This document shows, piece after piece, positions 16,934 to 26,421 of a DNA stretch of 64,000 nucleotides. The DNA comes from Lysobacter sp. Root916 (lineage in GTDB: Bacteria > Pseudomonadota > Gammaproteobacteria > Xanthomonadales > Xanthomonadaceae): positions 302,599-366,598 of the forward strand of contig NZ_LMJF01000001.1 of the NCBI RefSeq assembly GCF_001429785.1, read 5' to 3'. Numbering within the stretch: the first letter of the stretch is position 1; every line of letters starts with the position of its first letter. Position numbers and translations under genes: made by a program. Below the pieces are notes generated by a model. That model had not been told where the DNA came from. It did no database searches and saw nothing but the letters and a program-made list of their open reading frames with translations.

Positions 16934-17263
16934 TCACATCGCGCAGCCGTAGCGTGCGTATTCGTCCTTGGCCTGCTCTTCGGCGATGGTGCAGGCCTGC
17001 GGCAGCGCGGCGCGGTGGACCGGGTTGGCCAGGGCCTCTTTCCAGGTGGCGTACTCCTGGGACACGCTCGCGCGCAGCGGCATGCGCTGCGCTTCGGGCA
17101 CTTTCTGGTTGATGCAGGCGGCGACCTTGGCCAGGTATTCGTCGCATTGCACGATGCCGATGGCGTTGTCGATCTTGCCGCCGCTGCCGCTCGCGGGCGA
17201 GCAGGCGGCGAGGGACAGGCAGGCGGCCGCGAGTGCGGCCAGGGACCAGGCGGGAGAGTTCAT
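16934..17263 (-). CDS. Cys-rich lipoprotein (paralogue B)
   Basis: 109 aa. Signal peptide with lipobox SLAAC, a very short Gly/Ser spacer, then the same four-Cys domain as the previous gene (IVQCDEYLAKVAACI, QACTIAEE, YARYGCAM). The linker differs completely in length while the domain aligns end to end, which points to duplication followed by linker divergence. Located 200 bp from its paralogue, same strand. Function unknown. Confidence 0.82.
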   Translation of the reverse strand: MNSPAWSLAALAAACLSLAACSPASGSGGKIDNAIGIVQCDEYLAKVAACINQKVPEAQRMPLRASVSQEYATWKEALANPVHRAALPQACTIAEEQAKDEYARYGCAM

Positions 17264-17379
17264 GACGATGGCTTCGCAGGGGTTCGTGGGGCGCGGGATC
17301 CGTCGCCGCGTCGCGCATCCGGTCGGCGTCGCGGTGCGCGCGCCGAATCCGAAATCCCTGCCTATGTAAAGGAACGCGA

Positions 17380-18123
17380 TTACAGCTTGATGAAGTCGCG
17401 TATGTGCAGATCGCGCCACTCGTGGCCGTCGAAGCCTTCCAGCGGATGGAAGCGGCGCTTGTAGTCCATCTTCGGATGGCCTGCGATCCAGTAGCCCAGA
17501 TACAGATGTTCGCGGCGTTCGCGCTTGGCCCATTCGAGCTGACGCAGGATCGCCAGCGTGCCCAGCCCGCGCTCGGCCAGGTCGGGATCGTAGAAGGTGT
17601 AGACCGCCGACAGCGCGGTATCGACCACGTCGGTCACCGCCACCGCGATCAGGCGGCGTTGCTCGCGCAGTTCCAGGAAACGGCCTTCGCTCCAGCTGCC
17701 GATCAGGAACTGGTCGAACTCGGCCGCGCCGTGGCCGTCCATGCCGCCGCCGGCATGGCGGGTGGACAAGTAGCGACGGTACAGCTCCAGGTGTTCCTCG
17801 CTGCGTTCGGCGGGGCGCACGCGCATCTCGACTTCGGCGTTGCGCGCCAGGCAGCGGCGCTGACTGCGATCGGGGCTGAAGCGATCGACCGGGATACGCA
17901 CCGCGACGCAGGCGCGGCAGCCGGCGCAGTGCGGGCGATAGACGATATCGCCGGAGCGGCGGAAACCCCAGCCCAGCGCATGCGGGTACCAGGCGCGCAG
18001 GCGCGGATCGCGCGGGTCCAGCACCAGGTCGCGGGCGACGCGCTCCGGCCAATAGCCGCAGGCGTGCTCGCCGGTGTGGAACAGGCGCAGGTCCTCGCTG
18101 TCCGGCTGCGGTTGGGTGCCCAT
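17380..18123 (-). CDS. bpt: Aspartate/glutamate leucyltransferase (arginyltransferase-like)
   Basis: 247 aa. It transfers Leu from Leu-tRNA to N-terminal Asp or Glu, feeding the ClpS/ClpAP N-degron pathway. The N-terminal ATE domain shows [16 protein letters not shown] and [12 protein letters not shown], the conserved Cys cluster. The C-terminal GNAT-like domain shows [20 protein letters not shown] and [19 protein letters not shown]. The length matches the bacterial Bpt family. Monocistronic, 115 bp from the lipoprotein gene. Confidence 0.95.
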   Translation of the reverse strand: MGTQPQPDSEDLRLFHTGEHACGYWPERVARDLVLDPRDPRLRAWYPHALGWGFRRSGDIVYRPHCAGCRACVAVRIPVDRFSPDRSQRRCLARNAEVEMRVRPAERSEEHLELYRRYLSTRHAGGGMDGHGAAEFDQFLIGSWSEGRFLELREQRRLIAVAVTDVVDTALSAVYTFYDPDLAERGLGTLAILRQLEWAKRERREHLYLGYWIAGHPKMDYKRRFHPLEGFDGHEWRDLHIRDFIKL

Positions 18124-18265
18124 GGGGGCAGCATAGCGCCGTCCCAGCGCCGTGGCGCTAGCGCTGCGTTCACGTTTTCCGGCACGGGCGTGTCAACCGA
18201 CCGCCGGCCTGGGCGTTGACCACTGCATCGGCGCCGCCCCGGGCGCCCTTGCAGGAGCCACCGCA

Positions 18266-18907
18266 ATGAAACATTCCACCTTGCTGGTCGCCGCGCTGGC
18301 CGCGGCCGTCGCCGGTGCGGCCCTGGCCGCGCCGCAGGGCGAGGGCCCGGACCGCCCGCAGCGCCCCTCCCTGGACCGCAACAACGACGGTGCGATCGAT
18401 CGCAGCGAGGCCGCGGCGATGCCGCGCCTGGCCGAGAAGTTCGACGCCCTCGACAAGAACGGCGACGGCCGCCTCAGCGCCGACGAGCGCCCCTCCCACC
18501 GCGGTCGCGGCGGCAAGGGCGGACACGGCGGCCATGGCCGTCACGGCGGCATGGGCGGGCTGATCGGCGCCGACGCCGACGGCGACGGCCGCATCAGCCA
18601 GGCCGAGGCGGCCAAGCTGCCGAAGCTGGGCGAGAAGTTCGCCCAGATCGACGCCAACCGCGACGGCTACGTGGTGCGCAGCGAGCTGCGCAGCTACCAC
18701 GAGCGCGAGCGCCCGCAGCGCGAGGCCGAGCGCGCCCAGCGTTTCGACCAGCACTTCACGCAAGCCGACCTCAACCACGACGGCAAGCTCAGCAAGATCG
18801 AAGTCGGCGAGAAGATGCCGCGCCTGGCCAAGGCCTTCGCCTTCATGGACGAAGACCGCGACGGCTATCTGACCCGCGAGGATCTGCGGCCCAAGCCGCG
18901 TCGCTGA
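18266..18907 (+). CDS. Secreted protein with six EF-hands
   Basis: 213 aa. A signal peptide ending near ALAAP exports it. Six calcium-loop motifs with the D-x-D/N-x-D-G-x-I/L-x6-E pattern follow: DRNNDGAIDRSE, DKNGDGRLSADE, DADGDGRISQAE, DANRDGYVVRSE, DLNHDGKLSKIE and DEDRDGYLTRED. A Gly/His-rich spacer (GGKGGHGGHGRHGG) between loops 2 and 3 could bind a transition metal. An AGGAG site precedes the ATG and a terminator follows. It is probably a periplasmic calcium-binding protein; the ligand role is inferred. Confidence 0.92.
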   Translation: MKHSTLLVAALAAAVAGAALAAPQGEGPDRPQRPSLDRNNDGAIDRSEAAAMPRLAEKFDALDKNGDGRLSADERPSHRGRGGKGGHGGHGRHGGMGGLIGADADGDGRISQAEAAKLPKLGEKFAQIDANRDGYVVRSELRSYHERERPQREAERAQRFDQHFTQADLNHDGKLSKIEVGEKMPRLAKAFAFMDEDRDGYLTREDLRPKPRR

Positions 18908-18982
18908 TCGCTGGCCGGAGCCGCAAGCGTTTCACGTTGCACCCAGCAGTAGTAGCGAATGGAAGGATTGCCCCTCCAGATT

Positions 18983-19015
18983 CCCGTGCCGCGTCCCGCG
19001 GCACGGGTTTTTTTT
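18983..19015 (+). terminator. Rho-independent terminator after EF-hand gene
   Basis: An 11-bp perfect stem CCCGTGCCGCG with its complement and a 3-nt loop is followed by eight T residues, about 75 nt after the stop at 18907. Confidence 0.95.
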
Positions 19016-19081
19016 GGTTTTTCGCCTAGCTAGGGCGAAGCGCCTTCCGGCGCGGCCAGGTCCAGGATCCGACCGGGCGCC

Positions 19082-20245
19082 TTACAGCCGCCCGGATTGG
19101 AGCAGGCCCACGATCAGGCCGCCCACGCCGCAACCCACGCCGATCACCACCCCGATCCAGGATTGGATGCGCTCGCTGCGGCGACGCCGCGCGGCCGCGA
19201 TCGGATCGCGCGCGGCTTCCAGGGCGTGACGGCGGCGCAGAATGCGCGGCTGCGCCACCGCGGTCTGCCACAGGATCGCGACGATGAAGCCCAGCGTGGT
19301 CAGGCTGGGCAGCCACCAGCTGCCGAGGCCGCTATGCGCGATCAGCAGCAGCGCGACCACGAACGCGATCGAGACCAGGCCGCAGATCACCGCGCTGCGC
19401 ACCAGCGCGTAGCGCTCGGCGTCGTCGATCGCGCCCTTGAGCTGCTTGCGCAGACCCAGGTAGATGCCCGCGAACGCCGCCACCACCGCGATGCCGATGC
19501 TGCCGGCCGCGCCCAGCACGATCTGGCCGAAGGTCTTGGCGCCGGCCGCGGCGCCGGCGCCGAGCAGGCCGGCCGCGGCGGCCGGCGGGCTGGCGATGGT
19601 GAGCGCGGTGGCGACCATGCTGGTGAAGGCCAGCGACGGCGCGCTGTCGACCGCGAAGCGGCCGAAACGCGCCAGCATCTCCTCGCGCACGCTGGCGCGC
19701 GCACGCGACAGGCGTTTGCGCACGGCGGCGTCGCTGAGGCCCAGTAGGGACGCGACCTGCTGCGAACTCTGGCCTTCGCGGTAATACAGCAGCAGCACTT
19801 CGCGGCTGTCGTCGGGCAGGGCCGAGATCAGTTCGGCGGCCATGGTCTGGCGTTCGTCGTCCAGCAAGCGCTCGCAGGGGTTGGGCTGCGGGTCGGCCGC
19901 GGCCTCGATCGCCGCCTCGACGTCGTCGACCCCGCGCGGTGCGCGGCGCTGGCTGCGCAGGTGGTCGCGGGCGAGGTTGCGGGTGATCTGGCGCAGCCAG
20001 GGCAGGAAGCTGGACGGGCTCTGCAGCCGGCGCAGGTTCTGCCAGGCGCTGAGGAAGGCTTCCTGGGCGATGTCCTCGCTGGCCGGCACGTCGCGCACGA
20101 TCGCCAGCGCGATCGCGGTGACCGAGTTCTGGCAGGCGGCGACGATGCGCGAATACGCGGCGCGATCGCCGGCCGCGGCGGCGGGCAGGTCGGCATCGAT
20201 GGCACCGATCAGACCGTCGGCGGCGGGGCTCGGGTGGGCGCTCAA
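19082..20245 (-). CDS. ECF-type sigma factor fused to C-terminal membrane domain
   Basis: 387 aa from a TTG that overlaps the stop of the small upstream gene (TTGA). Region 2 is seen as DIAQEAFLSAWQNLRRL and WLRQITRNLARDHLRSQRR; region 4 as LPDDSREVLLLYYREGQSSQ and GLSDAAVRKRLSRARASVRE. After residue ~200 a second half follows with about five membrane helices and no anti-sigma motif. The fusion would tether a sigma factor to the membrane, so release or proximity control is possible. Few family members have this length. Confidence 0.85.
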   Translation of the reverse strand: MSAHPSPAADGLIGAIDADLPAAAAGDRAAYSRIVAACQNSVTAIALAIVRDVPASEDIAQEAFLSAWQNLRRLQSPSSFLPWLRQITRNLARDHLRSQRRAPRGVDDVEAAIEAAADPQPNPCERLLDDERQTMAAELISALPDDSREVLLLYYREGQSSQQVASLLGLSDAAVRKRLSRARASVREEMLARFGRFAVDSAPSLAFTSMVATALTIASPPAAAAGLLGAGAAAGAKTFGQIVLGAAGSIGIAVVAAFAGIYLGLRKQLKGAIDDAERYALVRSAVICGLVSIAFVVALLLIAHSGLGSWWLPSLTTLGFIVAILWQTAVAQPRILRRRHALEAARDPIAAARRRRSERIQSWIGVVIGVGCGVGGLIVGLLQSGRL

Positions 20246-20412
20246 TGCAGGCAGCTCAGGCAGGCGGGCAGGGCGGCGACGGTCGGGTGGCCGTCGAGCG
20301 CGCCCAGGATAGCCAGTAGCGCGGCGATCGCGGCGGCGAGCAGCGGGCCCAGGACGTCGAGCAGTGCGGCGAGGACGAGGCAGGCGATGGAAACAGGGGA
20401 CGAGGTCGTCAT
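20242..20412 (-). CDS. 56-aa hydrophobic leader peptide of the sigma-factor gene
   Basis: Starts MTTSSPVSIACLVLAALLDV, with two closely spaced membrane helices, then a short tail with PACLSCLH. Its TGA overlaps the TTG of the sigma-factor gene, so ribosomes finishing here are placed to restart on the sigma gene. The size, hydrophobicity and overlap suggest a real small protein. A membrane partner for the sigma factor's hydrophobic half is possible. No family recognised. Confidence 0.62.
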   Translation of the reverse strand: MTTSSPVSIACLVLAALLDVLGPLLAAAIAALLAILGALDGHPTVAALPACLSCLH

Positions 20413-20477
20413 GGCGGGGCCGGGTGGGGATACCTGGACCGAGACGCTTGCTGGCGGGGAATGTGACCGGCGCAAAA

Positions 20478-20584
20478 GCAAATCCCCCTCGGTCCCCCTT
20501 TTTCAAAGGGGGAAGACCAGCGGGACATGCGTCTGAGTCGTTTGCTGTCCCCCTTTGAAAAAGGGGGGGCTAGGGGGGATTTGC
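20478..20584. repeat. CCCCCTTTGAAAAAGGGGG-type inverted repeat
   Basis: The outer arms GCAAATCCCCCT and AGGGGGGATTTGC are reverse complements; inside each sits a CCCCCTTT/AAAGGGGG hairpin. The core hairpin plus a GGGGGGATTTGC tail recurs at 27237-27269 and in the tandem copies at 60183-60378. Located between the leader of the sigma gene and the next minus-strand gene. Confidence 0.85.
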
Positions 20585-20595
20585 TTCCAACCGCC

Positions 20596-21432
20596 CTACA
20601 TCGCCACGTGCTTGAGCGTCCGCACCACCTGCCACTGCCCGTCCACCGACTTCACTTCCAGCGTCTTGTACGAGGCCGACATGCGGTGGTGGTAGGCCTC
20701 GTACTCGATCTTGCCGGACTCGCGGGTCTGCGGCCGGAACGCCTTGACGTCGACCAGCAGCGCCGGGTGTCCGGACGCGCGATGCACGCTGCCTTGCTCC
20801 TCGTCGGGGATGCGCACGCACTCCGACAGCGGCGCCACGCGGCGGCCGCGCAGTTGCGCCTGCATGGCGTCGATCATGGCCTTGGACACGTCCTTGCCGT
20901 CGATCGACAGGCACAGGGTGTCGATCGGCGCGGCCTTGCTGAGTTCCTTCACGAACACCGCCGCCGCCAGCGGCTGCGGGATCGCCGCCACCGAACCGTC
21001 CAGCGGGTGCTGGGCCAGCGCCGATTCGGCCGGGTCTTCGCGCAGCGAATGCACGATCGCCAGCACCAGTACCAGCACGATGCCGCCGATCAGGGCCAGC
21101 TTGATCCGGAACGCGCGTTGCTGCGCCGGGTTGCGCGCGGGCGCGATCTGCTCCGGCGCGCGGAAGCTGATCGCCGAGTAGCCTTCGCCGCCACGGGTGG
21201 AATCGATCAGGCCGGCCGCGCGCAGGATTTCGCGCGCGCGCACCTGATCCTCGGACTTCACCACCCACACCGCCGGCTTGGGCGAGTCGTTGTCGCTGTA
21301 GCTGAAGCCGCTGCGGCGGTTGCCCTTGTAGGAGCGGTTGTTGGTGACCCGCACTTCGATGTCGGCGTCGCGCAGCATCTGCGCCACCGACTCGACGTTT
21401 TCCAAACGCGCGCTCGAAAAGACCTGCCTCAT
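20596..21432 (-). CDS. DUF2007-like N-terminus, membrane-anchored hypothetical protein
   Basis: 278 aa. Residues 1-80 have the DUF2007 pattern (VFSSARLENVESVAQMLRDA, then AVWVVKSEDQVRAREIL) found in putative signal-transducing proteins. One membrane helix near 112-128 (LALIGGIVLVLVLAIVHSL) separates it from an extracytoplasmic domain rich in strands. Starts 1 nt after the stop of tesB on the same strand, so cotranscription is likely. Function unknown. Confidence 0.72.
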   Translation of the reverse strand: MRQVFSSARLENVESVAQMLRDADIEVRVTNNRSYKGNRRSGFSYSDNDSPKPAVWVVKSEDQVRAREILRAAGLIDSTRGGEGYSAISFRAPEQIAPARNPAQQRAFRIKLALIGGIVLVLVLAIVHSLREDPAESALAQHPLDGSVAAIPQPLAAAVFVKELSKAAPIDTLCLSIDGKDVSKAMIDAMQAQLRGRRVAPLSECVRIPDEEQGSVHRASGHPALLVDVKAFRPQTRESGKIEYEAYHHRMSASYKTLEVKSVDGQWQVVRTLKHVAM

Positions 21433-21433
21433 G

Positions 21434-22333
21434 TCATTCCTTCGAGGGCACGTGCGCGGCCGCTGCGGCGTCCTGCACGACCCGGATCAGGCCTTCCTGC
21501 GCGGTGCTCGCGACCAGGCGGCCGTGGCGGTCGTAGATCTGCCCGCGCGCCAGCCCGCGTCCGCCCTGGGCGCTGGGGCTGTCGATCGAGTACAGCAGCC
21601 AGTCGTCGGCGCGGAACGGGCGGTGGAACCACAGCGCGTGATCCAGCGAAGCCATCTGCACATTGGGCTGGTAGTAGCTGATCCCGTGCGGGAAGGTGGC
21701 GGTGCCGAGCAGGTGGAAATCCGAGGCGTAGGCCAGCAGCGCGCGGTGCAGCTCGGGCGCATCGCCGACCGGCTCGCTGAGACGGAACCAGACCTGCTGG
21801 TAAGGCGGGCGCTTGGGCGGATTGAGCTCGTCGCGCGGATAGACGTGGCGGAACTCGAACGGGCCCTGGCGCGACAGCCAGCGCTGGATCTTGGTGGGCA
21901 GCGTGGCCATCACCTCCGGCGGTACCGCCGACGCCGGCGCGATGTCCTCGGGCTTGGGCACCTCCGGCATCGACAGCTGGTGTTCGCCGCCGTCCTCGTC
22001 CTTCTGGAACGAGGCGGCCAGGAAGAAGATCGGCTGGCCGTGCTGGATCGCGGTCACGCGCCGCACCGAGAAGCTGCCGCCATCGCGGGTGCGGTCGGCC
22101 TGGTAAACGATCGGGGCTTCGATGTCGCCGGCCTTGAGGAAGTAGGCGTGCAGCGAATGCGCGCTGCGCGGCGCTTCCAGGGTCGCCTGCGCGGCCGACA
22201 GGGCCTGGCCCAGGACCTGGCCGCCGAACACGTACTTGGTGCCGATGTCGCGGCTCTGGCCGCGGAACAGGTTGTCTTCCAGCCGCTCCAGCGACAGCAG
22301 TTCGATCAGTTCGGAGACGGGCGATGAAGTCAT
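21434..22333 (-). CDS. tesB: Acyl-CoA thioesterase II
   Basis: 299 aa. It hydrolyses medium- and long-chain acyl-CoA. The double-hotdog fold is visible as FGGQVLGQALSAA in the first half and SLDHALWFHRPFRADDWLLY in the second, which carries the conserved Asp. The length is close to E. coli TesB, 286 aa. It lies directly upstream of the DUF2007-like gene and 92 bp downstream of the amidase, all minus strand. Confidence 0.95.
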   Translation of the reverse strand: MTSSPVSELIELLSLERLEDNLFRGQSRDIGTKYVFGGQVLGQALSAAQATLEAPRSAHSLHAYFLKAGDIEAPIVYQADRTRDGGSFSVRRVTAIQHGQPIFFLAASFQKDEDGGEHQLSMPEVPKPEDIAPASAVPPEVMATLPTKIQRWLSRQGPFEFRHVYPRDELNPPKRPPYQQVWFRLSEPVGDAPELHRALLAYASDFHLLGTATFPHGISYYQPNVQMASLDHALWFHRPFRADDWLLYSIDSPSAQGGRGLARGQIYDRHGRLVASTAQEGLIRVVQDAAAAAHVPSKE

Positions 22334-22425
22334 GGGGCGTGCGCGGCCGGGTCGGTACGGTCCGGAAGTATACGGCGCGTCCCGCTGGGCTCCGCGGGCG
22401 CCGGCGCGGGCGTTAGGGCCGCGGC

Positions 22426-22998
22426 TCAGGCTTCGGGACGCAGCCGCTGCAAGCCGCAGGCGTCCAGCACCCGCGCCCACGGAAAGCGCGGGCCCGGGTC
22501 CAGCTTGCGCTGCACCTGCACGCTGGGATCGTCGCTGGCCTCGACCCGGGTGGTGTCCAGGTCCTCGTGGCCGGCGATCCAGCGCAGCGCGGGTAGCTGC
22601 GCGCGCAATTGCGCCAGCAGCGCGATCAGGGCCTCGATCTGGGCCTCGGTGTAGGGCTCGTCCATGGCCTGGTGGCGCGAGTCCAGCCAATGCGGATAGC
22701 GGCCGGTGTTGACCAGCTCGATCCCGACCGAGCGCGGGTTGTAGCCGCGGGTGTGGTGGGCGACCCGCAGGGGCTCGACGTAGCGGTGCAGGCTGCCGTC
22801 GCGATCGACGTAGTAATGGCCGCTGTTGCCGGTGCCCGAGGCCGGGTAGAGCACGCGCTCGCCGTACTCGCGCGCGGTCGCCAGGTCGGGCAACTCGGTG
22901 CAATGGATCACCACCAGGTCCACCGCCGCGGCCGCGCGCGCGTCCAGCAGGGCCTCGTAGGGCAGGGGTTCCACGCGCAGGGGCGGAAGGGGCGGCAT
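22426..22998 (-). CDS. Amidase_2 N-acetylmuramoyl-L-alanine amidase
   Basis: 190 aa. The zinc-site residues of the AmpD/PGRP fold are present: VVIHCTE with the first His, GHEDLDTTR with the second, and KLDPGPRFPW with the ligand Asp. GNSGHYYVDRDGSLHRYVEP is the usual substrate-groove strand pair. No signal peptide is seen, as in cytosolic AmpD, but the surrounding sequence is not a close AmpD match, so the symbol is left blank. If cytosolic it would recycle anhydro-muropeptides. The ATG at 22998 is preferred over one 30 nt upstream, which lacks a ribosome site. Confidence 0.88.
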   Translation of the reverse strand: MPPLPPLRVEPLPYEALLDARAAAAVDLVVIHCTELPDLATAREYGERVLYPASGTGNSGHYYVDRDGSLHRYVEPLRVAHHTRGYNPRSVGIELVNTGRYPHWLDSRHQAMDEPYTEAQIEALIALLAQLRAQLPALRWIAGHEDLDTTRVEASDDPSVQVQRKLDPGPRFPWARVLDACGLQRLRPEA

Positions 22999-23039
22999 GG
23001 GGGCGGATGCTAACATTCGCCTTCGCACCGGAGCCCGCC

Positions 23040-23540
23040 ATGTCCCTGCCGCCCGCCGACTCCGCCCTAGGACGTCTGATGGCCCACCTGCCGCGCCCCG
23101 GCCGGGTGGAGTGGATCGGTTTGCGTCCCAAGCGCGATGTGCCGATGGAGCCGGTCGAAGCCGTGCTGGCCCAAGCCGGCCTGGGCCTGGTCGGCGACCG
23201 TTATGCCGGCGGCAGCGGCAAGCGCGGGGTGACCCTGATCCAGGCCGAGCACCTGCCGGCGATCGCCGCCTTGTCCGGCCGCGACGCGGTCGAGCCGGCC
23301 CTGCTGCGCCGTAACGTGGTGGTATCCGGGCTGCCGCTGGTGGCGCTCAAGGGCCGCCGCTTCCGCCTCGGCGAAGCGCTGCTGGAAGGCACCGAGGACT
23401 GCGACCCCTGCTCGCGCATGGAAGACGCGCTCGGCCCCGGCGGCTACAACGCGATGCGCGGCCACGGCGGCCTGTGCGCGCGCATCCTCGAAGGCGGACA
23501 CATCCGGCGCGGCGACGCGTTGATCGTGCTTGCCGACTGA
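23040..23540 (+). CDS. MOSC domain protein
   Basis: 166 aa. GLGLVGDRYAGGSGKRGVTL and NVVVSGLPLVALKGRRFRLG are MOSC signatures, and the Cys in EGTEDCDPCSRMEDALG corresponds to the Cys used in MOSC proteins to carry sulfur or bind the molybdenum cofactor. It diverges from the amidase. No molybdenum-cofactor gene is adjacent, so the substrate is not defined. Confidence 0.92.
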   Translation: MSLPPADSALGRLMAHLPRPGRVEWIGLRPKRDVPMEPVEAVLAQAGLGLVGDRYAGGSGKRGVTLIQAEHLPAIAALSGRDAVEPALLRRNVVVSGLPLVALKGRRFRLGEALLEGTEDCDPCSRMEDALGPGGYNAMRGHGGLCARILEGGHIRRGDALIVLAD

Positions 23541-23603
23541 ACTCCGCAGCGCCGTGCGACCGCCACCGTCCCGGCCCCTCACCGATACGCCACCCCGACA
23601 CGC

Positions 23604-24134
23604 ATGAGCACGCGCGGACACTGCATCCTTTCCCATGGCTTCGAGAGCGGCCCCGACGCGACCAAGGTCACCGCCCTGGCCGAGGCCGCGCAGCGCCTGG
23701 GCTGGAGCCACGAGCGCCCGGACTACACCGACCTGGACGCGCGCCGCGAGATCAGCGAACTCGGCGACGTGCCGCAGCGGTTGCAGCGCCTGCTCGCGCT
23801 GGCCCAGGCCGCCGCCCAGCGCGGCCCGCTGGTGCTGGCCGGCTCCAGCCTCGGCGCCTACATCTCCGGCCTGGTCTCGCTGCAGGTGCCGGTGGCCGGC
23901 CTGTTCCTGATGGCGCCGCCGGTGCGGATGGGGCAGGCGCCGCGCCTGGAAGCCGCGCGCGTGCCGACCACGATCGTGCACGGCTGGGACGACGAACTGA
24001 TCCCCGCGCAGGAAGTGGTGGAATGGGCCTGGTCGCGGCGCGCGCGCCTGCTGCTGGTCGACGACAGCCATCGCCTGGCCGCGCACGTCGACACCAGCGC
24101 CGACGCTTTCGCGCAATTGCTGCAACGCCTGTGA
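23604..24134 (+). CDS. YqiA/YcfP-family alpha/beta hydrolase
   Basis: 176 aa. The serine-elbow [10 protein letters not shown], the Asp in [11 protein letters not shown] and the His in [10 protein letters not shown] complete a triad in the right order. The opening [17 protein letters not shown] is the family signature. YqiA is an esterase of unknown physiological substrate. It lies between the MOSC gene and rlmKL on the same strand, 63 nt from the former. Confidence 0.9.
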   Translation: MSTRGHCILSHGFESGPDATKVTALAEAAQRLGWSHERPDYTDLDARREISELGDVPQRLQRLLALAQAAAQRGPLVLAGSSLGAYISGLVSLQVPVAGLFLMAPPVRMGQAPRLEAARVPTTIVHGWDDELIPAQEVVEWAWSRRARLLLVDDSHRLAAHVDTSADAFAQLLQRL

Positions 24135-24234
24135 CGGCCGCGCCGCCGCCACACGCGCCCTTGACCGTCGATGCGGATACTCCGTGCTCGTTGATGCTCA
24201 CTCCGCTGTTCGCCATGCACACCAGGAAGTCTTC

Positions 24235-26421
24235 GTGAAGTTTTACGTCAGTTGCGGCAAGGGTCTGGAATATCTGTTGGCCGACGAGCTGGTCGCGCTG
24301 GGCTGCGCGCGCGCGACCGCCGCCCTGGCCGGCGCCAACGCCGAAGGCGAACTGCGCGACGCCCAGCGCGCGGTGCTGTGGTCGCGCCTGGCCAGCCGCG
24401 TGCTGTGGCCGATCGCCGAGTTCGACTGCCCCGACGAGCACGCGCTGTACGCCGGCGTGGCCGCGATCGATTGGCCGCAGCATCTGGACGCGACCAACAC
24501 GCTGGCCGTCGACGCGCACGTTTCCGGCACCGCGATCACCCACGCGCGCTACGCCGCTCAACGGGTCAAGGACGCGGTGGTGGACGTGATGCGCGCGCGC
24601 ACCGGCGCGCGCCCCGACGTGGACGTGGACGCGCCCGACCTGCGCCTCAACTTGGTGATCCGCAAGAACCGCGCGATCGTCTCGATCGATCTGGGCGGCG
24701 GCTCGCTGCACCGCCGCGGCTGGCGCCTCAAGCAGGGCGAAGCGCCCTTGAAGGAAAACCTCGCCGCCGCGGTGCTGATGCGCGGCGGTTGGCCGCGCGT
24801 GTACGCCGAGGGCGGCGCCCTGATCGACCCGATGTGCGGCAGCGGCACCTTGCTGATCGAAGGCGCGCTGATGGCCGCCGACGTCGCGCCGGGCCTGCTG
24901 CGTCACGATGGTTTTGCACCCACGCGCTGGCGCGGTTTCGACCGCGCCGCCTGGCAGGAACTGTGCGAGCAGGCGCGCGTGCGCGAAGACGCCGGCCGTG
25001 CCGCGCTGCGGCCGGTGTTCCAGGGCAGCGACCTCGACCCGCATGCGATCCGCGCCGCGCGCGACAACGAAGTCATGGCCGGCCTGGCCGGGGTGATCCG
25101 CTGGCAGGTCGCTGCGGTCGAGCAACTGCAGGAGCTGCCCGCGCCGATGGCCATCGAATCGGCCGAGGGCGAGCCTGTCGCCGCGACCGGCCTGGCGGTT
25201 TGCAATCCGCCCTACGACGCGCGTCTGGCCGCCGATCCCGCGCTGTATCGCGCGCTGGGCAATACCCTCAAGCGCCTGGCGCCGCAGTGGCGCGCCAGCC
25301 TGCTGTGCGGCGACGCCGAGCTGGCCCAGGCCACCGGCCTGCGCGCCAGCAAGAAGTACCAGCTGTTCAACGGCGCGATCGAATGCACCCTGATCGTATG
25401 CGACCCGATCGCGCCGCGTGCGCGCGCGGACAGCGCGCCGGACGCACCGCCGCCGGTCTTGTCCGAAGGCGCGCAGATGGTCGCCAACCGCCTGCGCAAA
25501 AACCTGCACAAGCTCAAGCGCTGGCGCGAGCGCGAAGGGGTCAGCTGCTACCGCGCCTACGACGCCGACCTGCCCGAGTACGCGGCCGCGATCGACGTCT
25601 ACGCCAGCGACGAGCCCGAACCGCAGCTGCACCTGCACGTACAGGAATACGCCGCGCCCGCGACCATCCCCGAAGCCGACCAGCGCCGCCGCCTCAACGA
25701 ACTGATGGCGGCCGCGCGCGAGGCTTTCGCGGTGCCGCGCGAGCGCATCGCCCTCAAGACCCGCGCGCGCGGCAAGGGCGGCAGCAAGTACGGCCGCTTC
25801 GACCAGCGCGGCGAAGTCCTGGTGGTGCGCGAGGGCGCGGCCAAGCTGCGCGTGAACCTGCACGACTACCTCGACACCGGCCTGTTCCTCGATCACCGGC
25901 CGATGCGCCTGCGCATCGCCGAGGAGGCACGCGGCCGGCGCTTCCTCAACCTGTTCGGCTACACCGGCGCGGCGAGCGTGCACGCGGCGGTCGGCGGCGC
26001 GGTGCAGACCACCACCGTCGACCTGTCGGCGACCTACCTGCAATGGTGCGCCGACAACCTGCGCGAGAACGGCATCGGCGGCGCCGACCATCGCCTGGTC
26101 CAGGCCGACGCGGTGGCCTGGCTGGAGGCCGACCGCGGCCGCTACGACCTGATCTTCTGCGACCCGCCGACCTTCTCCAATTCCGCGCGCGCCGACGACT
26201 TCGATCTCCAGCGCGAGCACGTCCGCCTGCTGCGCGCCGCGGTCGCGCGCCTGGCCGACAACGGCGTGCTGTATTTCTCCAACAACTTCCGTCGCTTCCG
26301 CCTCGACCAGGAGGCGATCGCCGAGTTCGCCGACTGCCGCGAGATCAGCGCCGAGACCATCCCGCCCGACTTCGCCCGCGACGCGCGTATCCATCGCTGC
26401 TGGCGGCTGCAGCCGCTGTGA
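24235..26421 (+). CDS. rlmL: 23S rRNA methyltransferase RlmKL (m2G2445 and m7G2069)
   Basis: 728 aa from GTG. A THUMP domain (about 45-155) is followed by the RlmL methyltransferase with [20 protein letters not shown] and [10 protein letters not shown]. The C-terminal RlmK half has [36 protein letters not shown] and [13 protein letters not shown]. This matches the fused gammaproteobacterial enzyme. The GTG has AGGA about 6 nt upstream. An in-frame codon 51 nt further up lacks conservation. The next gene overlaps its stop (GTGA). Confidence 0.95.
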   Translation: MKFYVSCGKGLEYLLADELVALGCARATAALAGANAEGELRDAQRAVLWSRLASRVLWPIAEFDCPDEHALYAGVAAIDWPQHLDATNTLAVDAHVSGTAITHARYAAQRVKDAVVDVMRARTGARPDVDVDAPDLRLNLVIRKNRAIVSIDLGGGSLHRRGWRLKQGEAPLKENLAAAVLMRGGWPRVYAEGGALIDPMCGSGTLLIEGALMAADVAPGLLRHDGFAPTRWRGFDRAAWQELCEQARVREDAGRAALRPVFQGSDLDPHAIRAARDNEVMAGLAGVIRWQVAAVEQLQELPAPMAIESAEGEPVAATGLAVCNPPYDARLAADPALYRALGNTLKRLAPQWRASLLCGDAELAQATGLRASKKYQLFNGAIECTLIVCDPIAPRARADSAPDAPPPVLSEGAQMVANRLRKNLHKLKRWREREGVSCYRAYDADLPEYAAAIDVYASDEPEPQLHLHVQEYAAPATIPEADQRRRLNELMAAAREAFAVPRERIALKTRARGKGGSKYGRFDQRGEVLVVREGAAKLRVNLHDYLDTGLFLDHRPMRLRIAEEARGRRFLNLFGYTGAASVHAAVGGAVQTTTVDLSATYLQWCADNLRENGIGGADHRLVQADAVAWLEADRGRYDLIFCDPPTFSNSARADDFDLQREHVRLLRAAVARLADNGVLYFSNNFRRFRLDQEAIAEFADCREISAETIPPDFARDARIHRCWRLQPL

